Assembly: GCF_030731595.1 (NCBI RefSeq) | Contig: NZ_JANQTS010000095.1 | Span: forward strand, 1 to 45,362 | DNA from: Yoonia sp. | Lineage (GTDB): Bacteria; Pseudomonadota; Alphaproteobacteria; Rhodobacterales; Rhodobacteraceae | DNA: 45,362 nt | Direction of reading: 5' to 3' | Part shown: piece after piece, positions 25,702-34,216 of the stretch | Position numbering within the stretch: position 1 is the stretch's first letter | Layout of the letters: every line of letters begins with the position of its first letter | Translations under genes and position numbers: made by a program | The notes under the pieces: model-generated | What the model saw: only the letters and a program-made list of their open reading frames with translations | The model's database searches: none | What the model was told of the DNA's origin: nothing

Positions 25702-26333
25702 GACCTGAAGATACGCGAATATTGCGCCGCGTGCTGCATTGATGCCGTATCTACGGCAAAGGTCGCACTCCCGATATCGTCAAGCGATGCTGTGCTGGCC
25801 TCGGTCCCGATCTGGATACAGACAGGCGCAAGTGCTGCCAGAATACGCTGCCCTTCGGTCTGGCCAAGCGGCATCAGCCGTTGGGCGGCTTGCACAAGAT
25901 TGCTGGCGAAGGCTTGCAACCAGAGTTGCACGGTGGGCAGAACAGGAAGACCAACGAGCCCAGCAGCCCGGCCAACAGCAACAGGATAGGCCATATCTGG
26001 CAGATCAATGTGCCAGACCGCCCGTGTTGTCGCGGCAAATGCCGCCCCCTGCTGGAGCGTTTCCATCCGCCGTTCTTGTGATGGCGCAAGCGCTGCGGCC
26101 AATTCTGCAATCGCTGCCACGTCATCGGCCCCATGTGCGGCACAAAGCAAGATCGCATCAGACCGCCCTGCCCCATTTTCAAGCACATTGGTCAACCAGT
26201 CGCGCAGATCGGCGGCGCTCGTAACATCGCCACGCCCGACCGCACGTTCCAGCCCATGCGACCAAGCGAAAGCCCCGACCGGATAGGCCGGAGACAACCA
26301 CTGCGTCAGCGTCAAAAGCGCGTCGTCACGCAT
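25698..26333 (-). CDS. ureF: Urease accessory protein UreF
   Basis: UreF binds the UreD-urease complex and gates UreG GTP hydrolysis during nickel insertion. The 211-residue protein begins MRDDALLTLTQWLSP, and the conserved YPVGAFAWSHGLE segment near residues 18-30 identifies the family; the rest is helical, as expected. The ATG at 26333 lies eight bases inside the end of ureE. A longer open frame upstream runs through ureE in another frame and is not coding. The stop overlaps the start of the membrane protein gene. Confidence 0.95.
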   Translation of the reverse strand: MRDDALLTLTQWLSPAYPVGAFAWSHGLERAVGRGDVTSAADLRDWLTNVLENGAGRSDAILLCAAHGADDVAAIAELAAALAPSQERRMETLQQGAAFAATTRAVWHIDLPDMAYPVAVGRAAGLVGLPVLPTVQLWLQAFASNLVQAAQRLMPLGQTEGQRILAALAPVCIQIGTEASTASLDDIGSATFAVDTASMQHAAQYSRIFRS

Positions 26334-26778
26334 GGGAATGGCTGTGGTCGTGTCCCATCGTGCGGCCGTGCCCATAGGCACCGCCCTCGGGTGTAAAGGG
26401 GCCGTCAAAGTCGGTGACCGTGGCATGGAGTTGTTCAAGCATCGCGCGCATGACCTTTTCGCGCTGCAAGACCAGACCGTCCTCGGTGATCGCACAGGGC
26501 GCGTGCCGGTTGCCGACATGCCACGCAAGTCGCACCAGATCACCTGTGACGCGCATCAGCGGCTCGTCTGCGGCAACCACGCCGATTTGTCTGCCATCTT
26601 GCAGAACAAAGGCCTCGCCCGCATTGACCGATGTGGTCTGCGCCAGATCGACAAGAAACGGCTCGCCACTATCGGTGACAAGCCGTTTGCGCCGCAAAAG
26701 ACGCGCATCGTAGGTGAGGCTGACGGTGCCTGCCAACGCAGTGGCATGATGGGTGACTTCGTGGGCGACGCTGCTCAT
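26326..26778 (-). CDS. ureE: Urease accessory protein UreE (nickel metallochaperone)
   Basis: UreE carries nickel to the urease maturation complex. The 150-residue protein has the two-domain UreE layout and ends in a His-rich tail (GHDHSHSHA) that can bind nickel; a conserved HVGNRH segment lies near residues 87-92 in the metal-binding domain. The tail is short compared with the long His stretch of some UreE proteins, so it may bind fewer extra ions. The stop lies inside the start of ureF. Confidence 0.95.
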   Translation of the reverse strand: MSSVAHEVTHHATALAGTVSLTYDARLLRRKRLVTDSGEPFLVDLAQTTSVNAGEAFVLQDGRQIGVVAADEPLMRVTGDLVRLAWHVGNRHAPCAITEDGLVLQREKVMRAMLEQLHATVTDFDGPFTPEGGAYGHGRTMGHDHSHSHA

Positions 26779-26803
26779 GTGGTCTGCCCCGCCTGAAAAC
26801 CGC

Positions 26804-27028
26804 CTAGGCGTCGTGCCGGAACGTCATGCTGATCAAGTCGGCGCGCGTCACACCTTTGGCGATCAACTGCTCTTCGGGGATTGCGGCTATTTCCTTCAAC
26901 GCTTGCGTGCGTGAATTGCTGACAGCCAATCCTTCGAGGATAGCGCCAATTTTCCGAAACGGGACGAGCAACAGCTCGGTCAGCATTTCGCGGTTTGTGA
27001 TCAGTGTGTTGTCTGGACGGAGTGCCAT
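26804..27028 (-). CDS. DUF1127-like small protein between ureE and ureC
   Basis: This is a 74-residue protein starting at the ATG at 27028, which has GAGG six bases upstream; ATGs at 27040 and 27085 have poorer sites. The helical segment FRKIGAILEGLAVS and the closing IAAIPEEQLIAKGVTRADL resemble DUF1127 (YjiS-like) small proteins, common in Rhodobacterales and sometimes acting in RNA turnover or phosphate/stress responses. It has no known role in urease maturation. It lies 25 bases before ureE, in a 370-base stretch between ureC and ureE. Confidence 0.7.
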   Translation of the reverse strand: MALRPDNTLITNREMLTELLLVPFRKIGAILEGLAVSNSRTQALKEIAAIPEEQLIAKGVTRADLISMTFRHDA

Positions 27029-27148
27029 AATATGCCTCATGAATACGGTTTTCTGTCCTCCCGCAGCCACAGTTATGCCGGTCACCCTTCATCGACAACG
27101 TCCCTTTGTGCAATCCCACTATGCATGCCTTGCATCAGTGCGTCCAAA

Positions 27149-28909
27149 TCAGAATAAAAAGTAGCGCTGCGCCATCGGCAGTTCGGTTGCCGGTTCACAG
27201 GTCAACAGCTCACCATCGGCGCGCACTTCATAGGTTTCGGGGTTTACCTCGACATGCGGCATCGCATCATTGAGCTTCAGATCCGCCTTGCCGATGCCGC
27301 GCGTATTGACAACGGGCAAGGTCTGCTTGGCAAGGCCGAGCCTTTCCCTGATCCCGGCATCCTGGGCCGCACCGCTGACAAAGGTCACAGCGGAATGTTC
27401 CAGCGACCGGCCGTAAGCCCCGAACATCGGACGGGTATAGACCGGTTGCGGCGTCGGGATCGACGCATTCGGATCACCCATTTGTGCCGCCACAATCGTG
27501 CCGCCCATCAAGATCATCTCTGGCTTGACCCCAAAGAACGCGGGGTTCCATAGTACCAGATCAGCGCGCTTGCCTTCCTGAACAGAGCCCACATGCGCCG
27601 AAAGCCCGTGGGCGATCGCAGGGTTGATCGTGTACTTGGCCACATAGCGTTTCACACGGAGATTGTCGTTGTCACCCGTCTCGTCGGCCAGCTGGCCACG
27701 CTGGACCTTCATCTTGTGGGCGGTTTGCCAAGTACGGATGATCACCTCGCCGACCCGACCCATCGCCTGACTGTCAGACGCGATGATCGAGAAAGCACCC
27801 ATATCATGCAGGATATCCTCGGCAGCGATGGTTTCGCGCCGGATGCGGCTTTCGGCAAAAGCGACATCCTCGGGGATTGATTTATCAAGGTGATGGCAGA
27901 CCATCAGCATATCAAGGTGTTCATCCACGGTATTGACCGTGAAAGGCCGCGTGGGGTTGGTAGAGGATGGCAAGACGTTGGGCTGTCCGCAAATCTTGAT
28001 GATATCAGGGGCGTGACCCCCACCTGCACCTTCGGTGTGGAAGGCGTGGATCGTGCGGCCTTTCATGGCGCCGACCGTGTTTTCCACAAAGCCGCTTTCG
28101 TTCAGCGTATCGGTATGGATCATGACCTGTACGTCCATCGCGTCAGCAACTGTCAGGCAACAGTCGATGGCGGCAGGGGTGGTGCCCCAGTCTTCGTGCA
28201 GTTTCAGACAGGACGCACCCGCCAGTACCTGTTCTTCCAACGCCGCAGGCAGCGATGCATTGCCCTTGCCCGCAAAGGCAAGGTTCATGGGAAAGGCGTC
28301 AGCGGCTTGCAGCATGCGGCCCAGGTGCCAAGGCCCTGGCGTGCATGTCGTCGCAAGCGTGCCATGCGCAGGCCCGGTCCCGCCGCCGATCATGGTCGTG
28401 ATTCCAGAATAAAGCGCATCCTCGATTTGTTGAGGGCAGATAAAGTGGATGTGGCTGTCGATCCCGCCCGCGGTCAGAATGCGGCCCTCGCCCGCGATCG
28501 CCTCGGTGCCAGGGCCGATGATGATATCGACGCCGGGTTGGGTGTCAGGGTTGCCCGCCTTGCCGATCTTGACGATCCTGCCGTCCCTGAGGCCAACATC
28601 CGCTTTGATGATGCCGGTCCAATCCACGATCAGCGCATTGGTGATGACCGTGTCAACGGCACCTTCGGCCCGTGTTGCCTGAGACTGCCCCATCCCGTCG
28701 CGGATCACCTTACCGCCGCCGAATTTCACCTCTTCACCGTAAAGCATGGCATTCTTACCCATGCCTTGCGATGTTGCCGCCCCTGCATTCTCTGCGGTCA
28801 GGTCGCGTTCAACCTCGATAATCAGGTCGGTATCGGCCAGCCTGACCCGATCCCCCGTTGTGGGGCCAAACATTGCGGCATAATCCGCGCGAGAGATCGT
28901 GGCTGGCAT
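27149..28909 (-). CDS. ureC: Urease subunit alpha
   Basis: UreC is the catalytic subunit of urease, which hydrolyses urea to ammonia and carbamate at a di-nickel centre. All nickel ligands and the bridging carbamylated Lys are present: His153 and His155 (DSHIHF), Lys236 (CLKLHEDWG), His265, His291 and Asp379, plus the catalytic His339 (VCHHLD). Each number is exactly 19 above the Klebsiella enzyme. The offset comes mainly from about 18 extra residues at positions 39-57, just before [10 protein letters not shown], making the protein 586 residues instead of about 567. The start at 28909 has GGAG six bases upstream. The rest of the sequence through the C-terminal MAQRYFLF is standard. Confidence 0.98.
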   Translation of the reverse strand: MPATISRADYAAMFGPTTGDRVRLADTDLIIEVERDLTAENAGAATSQGMGKNAMLYGEEVKFGGGKVIRDGMGQSQATRAEGAVDTVITNALIVDWTGIIKADVGLRDGRIVKIGKAGNPDTQPGVDIIIGPGTEAIAGEGRILTAGGIDSHIHFICPQQIEDALYSGITTMIGGGTGPAHGTLATTCTPGPWHLGRMLQAADAFPMNLAFAGKGNASLPAALEEQVLAGASCLKLHEDWGTTPAAIDCCLTVADAMDVQVMIHTDTLNESGFVENTVGAMKGRTIHAFHTEGAGGGHAPDIIKICGQPNVLPSSTNPTRPFTVNTVDEHLDMLMVCHHLDKSIPEDVAFAESRIRRETIAAEDILHDMGAFSIIASDSQAMGRVGEVIIRTWQTAHKMKVQRGQLADETGDNDNLRVKRYVAKYTINPAIAHGLSAHVGSVQEGKRADLVLWNPAFFGVKPEMILMGGTIVAAQMGDPNASIPTPQPVYTRPMFGAYGRSLEHSAVTFVSGAAQDAGIRERLGLAKQTLPVVNTRGIGKADLKLNDAMPHVEVNPETYEVRADGELLTCEPATELPMAQRYFLF

Positions 28910-28921
28910 AGAGGTCTCCGA

Positions 28922-29539
28922 TTAGGTGTTTTCAGACGTTTTCTTTCCGTCCCAAGGCGTATCGGCAATGGATACAGCTTTGGCGCGTGGTTTTGCTTTG
29001 GATTTGGGTGCCGAGGTTGTCTTGGCAGGCTCTTCATGGGCGACCGTCTTTGGTGCCGCCGTCTTTGCTGCTGGCGTCATCTCTGCTGGCGCTGCCTTTG
29101 CAACTTTGGGCGCAACCGTCTTGGCCGCAACCTTCGTTTCGGCTGGTGCGATCTCTGCCGGTTTTACAGCAACCGCTTCGGCCACTTTCGGAGAAACCTT
29201 GGGCTTGGCAACAGGCGGCATCTCTGCTGCTTTGACTGGGGCGGGCTTGGGTGCCACAACCGATTTTGTCTTTTTGGCTGGCTTGGGCGCCTTGGCCTTG
29301 ATGACCTTCTTTTTGGCAGCAGCGGCCTTGGGAAGCTTCTTCTTGACCGGAGCCGCTTGCTTTGCTTTTGGCTGGGCCGCGATGTTCGCTGGCGCCTTCA
29401 AGAATGGTGTGAACAGGGCACGTTGTGCTGAAAAAGTTTGGTCAATAACCACATCGGCAAAGCGCATTTGCTGCGCGATCACGGCACTGGCCGCGTGCAT
29501 GGCTTGGGCTGAAAGCGAGAGTGTCAGTGCGGGTGTCAT
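28922..29539 (-). CDS. Lys/Ala/Pro-rich protein within the urease operon
   Basis: This is a 205-residue protein inserted between ureB and ureC. The N-terminal 55 residues form an ordinary helical segment (SAQAMHAASAVIAQQMRFAD and onward) that recalls the start of phasin-like proteins. From about residue 55 to the end it is a low-complexity run of Lys, Ala, Pro and Thr, with many AKT/APK units like the tails of bacterial histone H1-like proteins. It is strongly basic and probably disordered. A ribosome site (AGGGG) lies six bases before the ATG. It is not a known urease factor; nucleic acid binding or polymer-granule association are both possible, and neither is shown. Confidence 0.75.
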   Translation of the reverse strand: MTPALTLSLSAQAMHAASAVIAQQMRFADVVIDQTFSAQRALFTPFLKAPANIAAQPKAKQAAPVKKKLPKAAAAKKKVIKAKAPKPAKKTKSVVAPKPAPVKAAEMPPVAKPKVSPKVAEAVAVKPAEIAPAETKVAAKTVAPKVAKAAPAEMTPAAKTAAPKTVAHEEPAKTTSAPKSKAKPRAKAVSIADTPWDGKKTSENT

Positions 29540-29642
29540 GATTTTCCCCTTCGGGTTAAGTTGCTGTTGCCAGCATCATACCCCAGAGGCTTCTGCCGCG
29601 CAGCATTTTTCTGCACTGCAGCATATGTCGGCAAGATACCGA

Positions 29643-29948
29643 TCACAGGTCCCCCATCACATGACCGTTAAAACCGTAAATCCTGCGCGCCCCGGAAATC
29701 GGTATCAGCGTGACTTCGCGGCGCTGCCCCGGTTCAAACCGCACTGCAGTCCCTGCGGCGATATTCAAACGCATGCCGCGGGCGGTCTCGCGGTCAAAAT
29801 CCAGCGCAGGGTTCGTTTCGGCGAAATGAAAATGCGACCCGACCTGCACCGGCCTGTCACCTGTGTTGGCCACCTCCAGCACGGTTTCCGGCGCACCCGC
29901 ATTGAGCGTATGGACACCTTCGCTTACGATTATTTCACCCGGTTTCAT
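29643..29948 (-). CDS. ureB: Urease subunit beta
   Basis: This is the 101-residue beta subunit of urease, a structural partner of UreC. The start MKPGEI, the [11 protein letters not shown] segment and the closing [12 protein letters not shown] segment are the family hallmarks. It lies 47 bases downstream of ureA and 103 bases upstream of the Lys-rich gene. Separate ureA and ureB genes are the bacterial three-subunit arrangement. Confidence 0.97.
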   Translation of the reverse strand: MKPGEIIVSEGVHTLNAGAPETVLEVANTGDRPVQVGSHFHFAETNPALDFDRETARGMRLNIAAGTAVRFEPGQRREVTLIPISGARRIYGFNGHVMGDL

Positions 29949-29995
29949 TGCTGCACCTCTTCATCACCTTGCCCAAAATAAGTGTTCCGAGCGCG

Positions 29996-30298
29996 TCATC
30001 GGATCGGATCATGGACCGTCACCAGCTTTGTCCCATCGGGGAAAGTCGCCTCGACCTGCACCTCGTGGATCATATCAGCGATCCCGTCCATGACCTGTTC
30101 GCGGGTAATCACATGCGCGCCGGCTTCCATCATATCGGCGACTGACCGGCCATCACGCGCACCTTCAACAACTGCATCTGTGATCAGGGCAATCGCCTCT
30201 GGATAGTTGAGCTTGACGCCACGTGCCAAACGCTTGCGGGCAACCTCGGCGGCCATCGCGATCAGCAGCTTGTCTTTTTCGCGGGGGGTCAATTGCAT
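29996..30298 (-). CDS. ureA: Urease subunit gamma
   Basis: This is the 100-residue gamma subunit of urease. The start [13 protein letters not shown] and the segments [20 protein letters not shown] and [20 protein letters not shown] identify it without doubt. It begins three bases after the ureD stop, so the two are probably translationally linked. Confidence 0.98.
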   Translation of the reverse strand: MQLTPREKDKLLIAMAAEVARKRLARGVKLNYPEAIALITDAVVEGARDGRSVADMMEAGAHVITREQVMDGIADMIHEVQVEATFPDGTKLVTVHDPIR

Positions 30299-30301
30299 GT
30301 C

Positions 30302-31099
30302 TTAAAGTCTCCAAACACGGGGGATCGGCGCTGTTGCCAGCGCCTCAACAACAGGGATCATTTGTTTGCGCAAGTCAAACCCGTCTTTTGCCAAAAGACG
30401 CACAAGCAGCACGTCATCTGCAATCAGACTGAAGCCGCTGCTGTCGGGCAGGTCAATCTGCGCTGCACAGGCCGCAGCAGAAGGCCCTGCAAGCAAAATG
30501 GTTGCCATGGCACCTGCACCAGAACCGATCGCCCTGCGCGCCAACAACTCTTGGGCGTTACCGACCATGCGGATGGCATCGGCGAAAACCAGTTTGCCAT
30601 CGCGGCGGATCTTCCAATGATCCTTGAAATTCAGTTGCTGGACGGTCTCGCCCATCGCGACCCGCCCAAAGATCACCGGCTCGACCAAAAGGGCCGTCGC
30701 GTCCGCCGCCAGATCGACCTCCAGACGTCGGTGGAGCGCAGCGTGATCAAAGAGTATCGTTTCTTGGGGCATCCAGTCGATACGACCACCGGCCGCCACA
30801 TCCAAAGACACGCGGGCATGCGCAACCTGATCAGGCTGGGCGCGATATGCACGTTCAGCCGCTTGGGATGACATGATCACATGCGCATTTTGCCGCGCCG
30901 CAACGTCAATCGCCATCCGGTCGCCACCTGTCAACCCACCCGCAGTATTGAGGAACACCGCATCAAGTGCATTGCCGCGCACCTTGGGAAAAAGCGCCTT
31001 GAGCGATCCGTCCTGGCGCAAGTCTGCAATGACAGTCTCGGCGCCGCGCCGCTTTGCGACCAGCCGGAGTGCACCTTGGGCACGCGGTGCGCATGGCAC
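30302..31099 (-). CDS. ureD: Urease accessory protein UreD
   Basis: UreD is the platform of the urease maturation complex, binding apo-urease and UreF. This 265-residue protein has the conserved GGLTGGDR segment near residues 54-61 and the QAAERAYR and PQETILFD segments. The start is set at the GTG at 31099, where AGGA lies four bases upstream; no in-frame ATG occurs upstream before a stop codon, so a GTG start is likely. It is the first gene of the urease operon, and the promoter should lie in the 230-base gap to its right. Confidence 0.93.
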   Translation of the reverse strand: MPCAPRAQGALRLVAKRRGAETVIADLRQDGSLKALFPKVRGNALDAVFLNTAGGLTGGDRMAIDVAARQNAHVIMSSQAAERAYRAQPDQVAHARVSLDVAAGGRIDWMPQETILFDHAALHRRLEVDLAADATALLVEPVIFGRVAMGETVQQLNFKDHWKIRRDGKLVFADAIRMVGNAQELLARRAIGSGAGAMATILLAGPSAAACAAQIDLPDSSGFSLIADDVLLVRLLAKDGFDLRKQMIPVVEALATAPIPRVWRL

Positions 31100-31283
31100 G
31101 GCATCCTGAGCGCGAATTTCAGCAACGTATGTAATGGGTCGCCCCCAACGGCCAACTTATCTTCCAGACCACCGTGCCAAACTTTGTGCGGGACATGCCA
31201 GCACCGCTTGCAAAATTTCCGACAACCCGTCGCATTTGAAGGGGCAACTGCCTAATTTGCGGGCAGATTGGCACGGGATGCAA

Positions 31284-31310
31284 AAAGGGGCGCTCAGCGG
31301 CGCCCCCTTT
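31284..31310 (-). terminator. Strong intrinsic terminator after the beta-helix gene
   Basis: AAAGGGGCGC (31284-31293) pairs with GCGCCCCCTTT (31300-31310), with one bulged C. On the minus strand the stem is followed directly by TTTTT. It lies 21 bases after the beta-helix gene stop and should separate that transcript from ureD. Confidence 0.85.
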
Positions 31311-31331
31311 GAATGCCCGTGCTTGACGCGC

Positions 31332-33620
31332 TCAGTCTGTCTGATCCATCCGCACCGCGTAACGGACCTGGCCTTTGACAGGGCGACTCCAGTTCAAGTG
31401 GACATCACGCATACTGCTGCCCCTCTCGCCCTCGGCCCAAGGAAGATCATGGATCCGCGCATTGTTGGTATCGGTGATCTGGCCTACAGGCATGACGCTT
31501 TCGACCGTCAGCGCCCGCCCGTCAAAGGGCAGCGCGGTATCGGTCTGCATCACCCAGGTCGTCGCCACAGTTTGTTGGTCGTGAGTAAGGTATGCCGGAT
31601 TGGACACAGGTTCATTGACGTTGTGAAAAGTATTGCCTGTGAACACAAAGCTGCGGGTGCGGCTGTAGTCCAGATCGGCAAAGCTCGTATCCACATTCTC
31701 GACCCTGTCGATCCGCCCGTTCAATGACCGAAACACATTGCCGACAACGGCGAAGCCGTTGATGAAATGACCGGGGCCATAAGGTTTGATCACGATGAAA
31801 TTGAACCAGTCGGCCACATCATTTGTGGTGAACATATTGCCCGTAATCGTCAGCCCACCAAAGGAAAACTGTGTGCCCAGCGCGGGCGAGCTGTCGTGTT
31901 CGTTTGTCCATTCGATAAAGTTGTTATCACAATAATTGCCGGTAAAAATGCTCTTGGGATTGGGTAATGTCAGGACAATCCCCCCCATACGTACCCCGTT
32001 GACCTCGTCATCGCCATGAAACCAGTGGTTTCCGGTAATCAGGTTTCCAGACCCTGCCAGCACACAGAAATGCCTGAACTTGCTAGTGCGATTGTCCCGG
32101 ATTTTCACGTCGTTGGCATTGGCATTGAACCCGATACTGACGCGGGCGGCCACGGGCACATCCTGTTCGTCTGAAATCAACTGGCAGCGGTCAATCATCA
32201 TCCCCTGACAGCCGCGCCCGGGCGACGTGATACCCCTATCCTTTGGGTTGTTGATGAAACAATCGCGAATATGAAACGTGAAGCCTTCGGGTGCCAAGAT
32301 GATCCCGCTTGCCACGCCACGCCCCTGAAATTCGATATCATCAAGGATGAACTGGCTCAGCTTTTCGTAGCCCGAGAAATCAAGCATGTATTTGAATCGG
32401 GTAAAGGTGAAAACCTGCGTACCCTCGGCATCAAAAAGCGGACGGCTCAGTTCCAGCGTCTGTGCTGCGACATTCACAGAAGTCACATAGATCTCGCGCC
32501 CGACACCGTTGCCCTGCACCAATGATCCAACTGTGATATTGGCAATACCGGCAACATTGGTCAGGTGGTTGTCATTTGCCGCCGCATAGCTCGCCTGAGA
32601 TGTGACCACGACCGAATTCCAGACCGACCCGTCTGCGGGCTGGAACTGCCCGTTGCGAATGACTCTGCGGGTTTCGAAACGGGTGCGCGACGGATCGCAT
32701 GCCTGCATGTCCACCGGTTCTGTGAGCAAGATGCGCCGCCCGCACAGATCAAGCGACTCGTGATCCGCAAAGTTGATCAGCGCCTGATAGGCTTTTTTGA
32801 AAGCAGTTTCTTCATCTTTGAACGCTGCAAAATAGGTATCATAGTTGTAGTTTTGTTGCAGAATGAACCGGTGTTCAGCCGCTTGCACGATCTGCCCTTC
32901 GAACCGCACGGCACTTTCCATCGTCACACTGTCGTCCAAGAAATATGTGCCGGCTGGAACCATGACAGTGCGCCCTGCCGCCGCTGCATCGGCGGCATCA
33001 AAAGCCGCACTGTCGTCGGTCACGCCGTCACCCTTGGCTCCATAGTCGCGGACATCAACAAGCCCGATCAGGTCACGGGTAAAGATCGCACTGACATCGG
33101 TGATGGTGATGTCATCAAGGCGGATAACACCCCCCGAAGGACCCGTCACATCAATCCCGATGTGCCCATACTCGGCACCGGTCCAAACCATATCCACTCC
33201 GGACCGATCAGCAGTTGCAATGATGGCGCTGATCTCGACAACTTGGCCATAAGTGGTCAACTGGGCCGATGACCCCGCAAGCGTCAGACCCGTAACCGGA
33301 ATACCGCCTGTGATGCCGGCCCAACCCGCGATACGCACGGCAGGAAGCGGCCCTGCGACTGCCTTCACCCGCGCTGTCACTTGCAGGTAGCACCCCGGAA
33401 TAATAGGCGTTTCTCCCATATAGCGGACCCGCGCCGTCGGATCGACCTTGAGCAGTTCCAGACAGCCCGCAAAATCCTGATCAGCGGCGACAAAGACACC
33501 CGACCCGCTGATCGCATAGGTATCCGACCCCGGCGTGCCATCGCCGCTCGACCACAGTCCCAAGCCTGCGGAAAATGGCAGCGGATTAAACACAATCCCG
33601 TCGGTTATCGCTTTGTTCAT
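31332..33620 (-). CDS. Right-handed beta-helix protein (pectate-lyase-3 / tailspike-like)
   Basis: This is a 762-residue protein. After an N-terminal carbohydrate-binding-like domain of about 180 residues, the segment VRDYGAKGDGVTDDSAAF marks the start of a pectate-lyase-3 type right-handed beta-helix, a pattern shared by glycoside hydrolase 28-related enzymes and phage tailspikes. Repeats such as ITGNHWF, FTGNYCDNN and FTGNTFHN mark the helix rungs. No signal peptide is visible, so it is either cytoplasmic or exported by another route. It ends in a short beta-rich domain. AGAGGG seven bases upstream supports the start at 33620. It appears to be a single-gene transcript with a structured leader and a strong terminator. 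No phage or polysaccharide export gene is adjacent. Confidence 0.85.
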   Translation of the reverse strand: MNKAITDGIVFNPLPFSAGLGLWSSGDGTPGSDTYAISGSGVFVAADQDFAGCLELLKVDPTARVRYMGETPIIPGCYLQVTARVKAVAGPLPAVRIAGWAGITGGIPVTGLTLAGSSAQLTTYGQVVEISAIIATADRSGVDMVWTGAEYGHIGIDVTGPSGGVIRLDDITITDVSAIFTRDLIGLVDVRDYGAKGDGVTDDSAAFDAADAAAAGRTVMVPAGTYFLDDSVTMESAVRFEGQIVQAAEHRFILQQNYNYDTYFAAFKDEETAFKKAYQALINFADHESLDLCGRRILLTEPVDMQACDPSRTRFETRRVIRNGQFQPADGSVWNSVVVTSQASYAAANDNHLTNVAGIANITVGSLVQGNGVGREIYVTSVNVAAQTLELSRPLFDAEGTQVFTFTRFKYMLDFSGYEKLSQFILDDIEFQGRGVASGIILAPEGFTFHIRDCFINNPKDRGITSPGRGCQGMMIDRCQLISDEQDVPVAARVSIGFNANANDVKIRDNRTSKFRHFCVLAGSGNLITGNHWFHGDDEVNGVRMGGIVLTLPNPKSIFTGNYCDNNFIEWTNEHDSSPALGTQFSFGGLTITGNMFTTNDVADWFNFIVIKPYGPGHFINGFAVVGNVFRSLNGRIDRVENVDTSFADLDYSRTRSFVFTGNTFHNVNEPVSNPAYLTHDQQTVATTWVMQTDTALPFDGRALTVESVMPVGQITDTNNARIHDLPWAEGERGSSMRDVHLNWSRPVKGQVRYAVRMDQTD

Positions 33621-33629
33621 GAAAGAGCC

Positions 33630-33685
33630 CTCTTGGTTGCCGAATGCAAAAGGCCCGGCACACCGCCGAGCCATTCGCCCAAGAG
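33630..33685 (-). promoter_or_regulatory. Structured 5' leader of the beta-helix gene
   Basis: Read on the minus strand, CTCTTGG (33685-33679) pairs with CCAAGAG (33636-33630), and inside it CGAATG pairs with CATTCG, with a small inner CGGC/GCCG hairpin: about 17 base pairs broken by small internal loops. The 3' arm runs into the GAGGG ribosome site, so the fold could limit translation until opened. It could be a leader-peptide or protein-binding control element. Confidence 0.5.
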
Positions 33686-33750
33686 CTAACCGCGAGGTCT
33701 AAAAAGGGGCTTGCAGCACCGTCACGATGCCCTGCGCAACCCGGGGAAGT

Positions 33751-34155
33751 TCAGGCGCCAACGTCAGGCGATGGCAACAGCTGCACCCCGTTGATCTGCC
33801 AGCCTTCGGCTGTTTCGATCATCTGATAGTCCAGAATATGCAAACCACCTTGCGCATCGCGTACCATCACCTTTTGCCAAAGGTTGCCAGCCACATCGCG
33901 CAGTTCCAGAAACCGCACATCGGCATTGTCCCAAACCATCGGATAGCCTTGCTGGACCATCATCCCGAAATTGCCCGGGTTACCGAACAGCCTTTTGATA
34001 TTGGGGCTGGCGTATTGCCACGCTTCTTCGATGTCGCGGTCGTTAAAGGCCTCGAGTTGATTGCCGATGACGCCTTCGATGGCACCGGCGTCTTGCGCCC
34101 ATACCGCAGTTGCCGCGATCCAAAAGCCCAGAACGATTGCCAAAATGCGTTTCAT
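33751..34155 (-). CDS. DUF4864-like secreted protein
   Basis: This is a 134-residue protein with a clear signal peptide (MKRILAIVLGFWIAATAVWA, cut before QDAG). The mature part has an IEGVIGNQLEAFNDRDIEEAWQYASP segment and then a beta-sheet half, matching the DUF4864 / NTF2-like family of unknown function. It should be periplasmic. It lies about 60 bases downstream of lysK and 130 bases upstream of the beta-helix gene. Confidence 0.85.
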   Translation of the reverse strand: MKRILAIVLGFWIAATAVWAQDAGAIEGVIGNQLEAFNDRDIEEAWQYASPNIKRLFGNPGNFGMMVQQGYPMVWDNADVRFLELRDVAGNLWQKVMVRDAQGGLHILDYQMIETAEGWQINGVQLLPSPDVGA

Positions 34156-34216
34156 ACCTGTCTCCTATCCCTATCTATCTTTCCAGATACGGATCAAAAC
34201 GCAAATTAGTTTCGTT

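Noticed and set aside
27890..29431. Long open frame (513 codons) on the plus strand opposite ureC and the Lys-rich gene
   Set aside because: It is antisense to an unmistakable ureC, has no ribosome site and its product is Arg/Gly/Trp-rich low-complexity sequence, as expected from a shadow frame in a GC-rich gene.
31173..31179. TGGCACG on the minus strand upstream of ureD, like the -24 box of a sigma-54 promoter
   Set aside because: No TTGCA/T stands at the required spacing, so it is not a convincing sigma-54 promoter.
31332..33620. Prophage or gene-transfer-agent remnant around the beta-helix protein
   Set aside because: No capsid, portal, terminase, tail or integrase gene is nearby; one tailspike-like domain is not enough.
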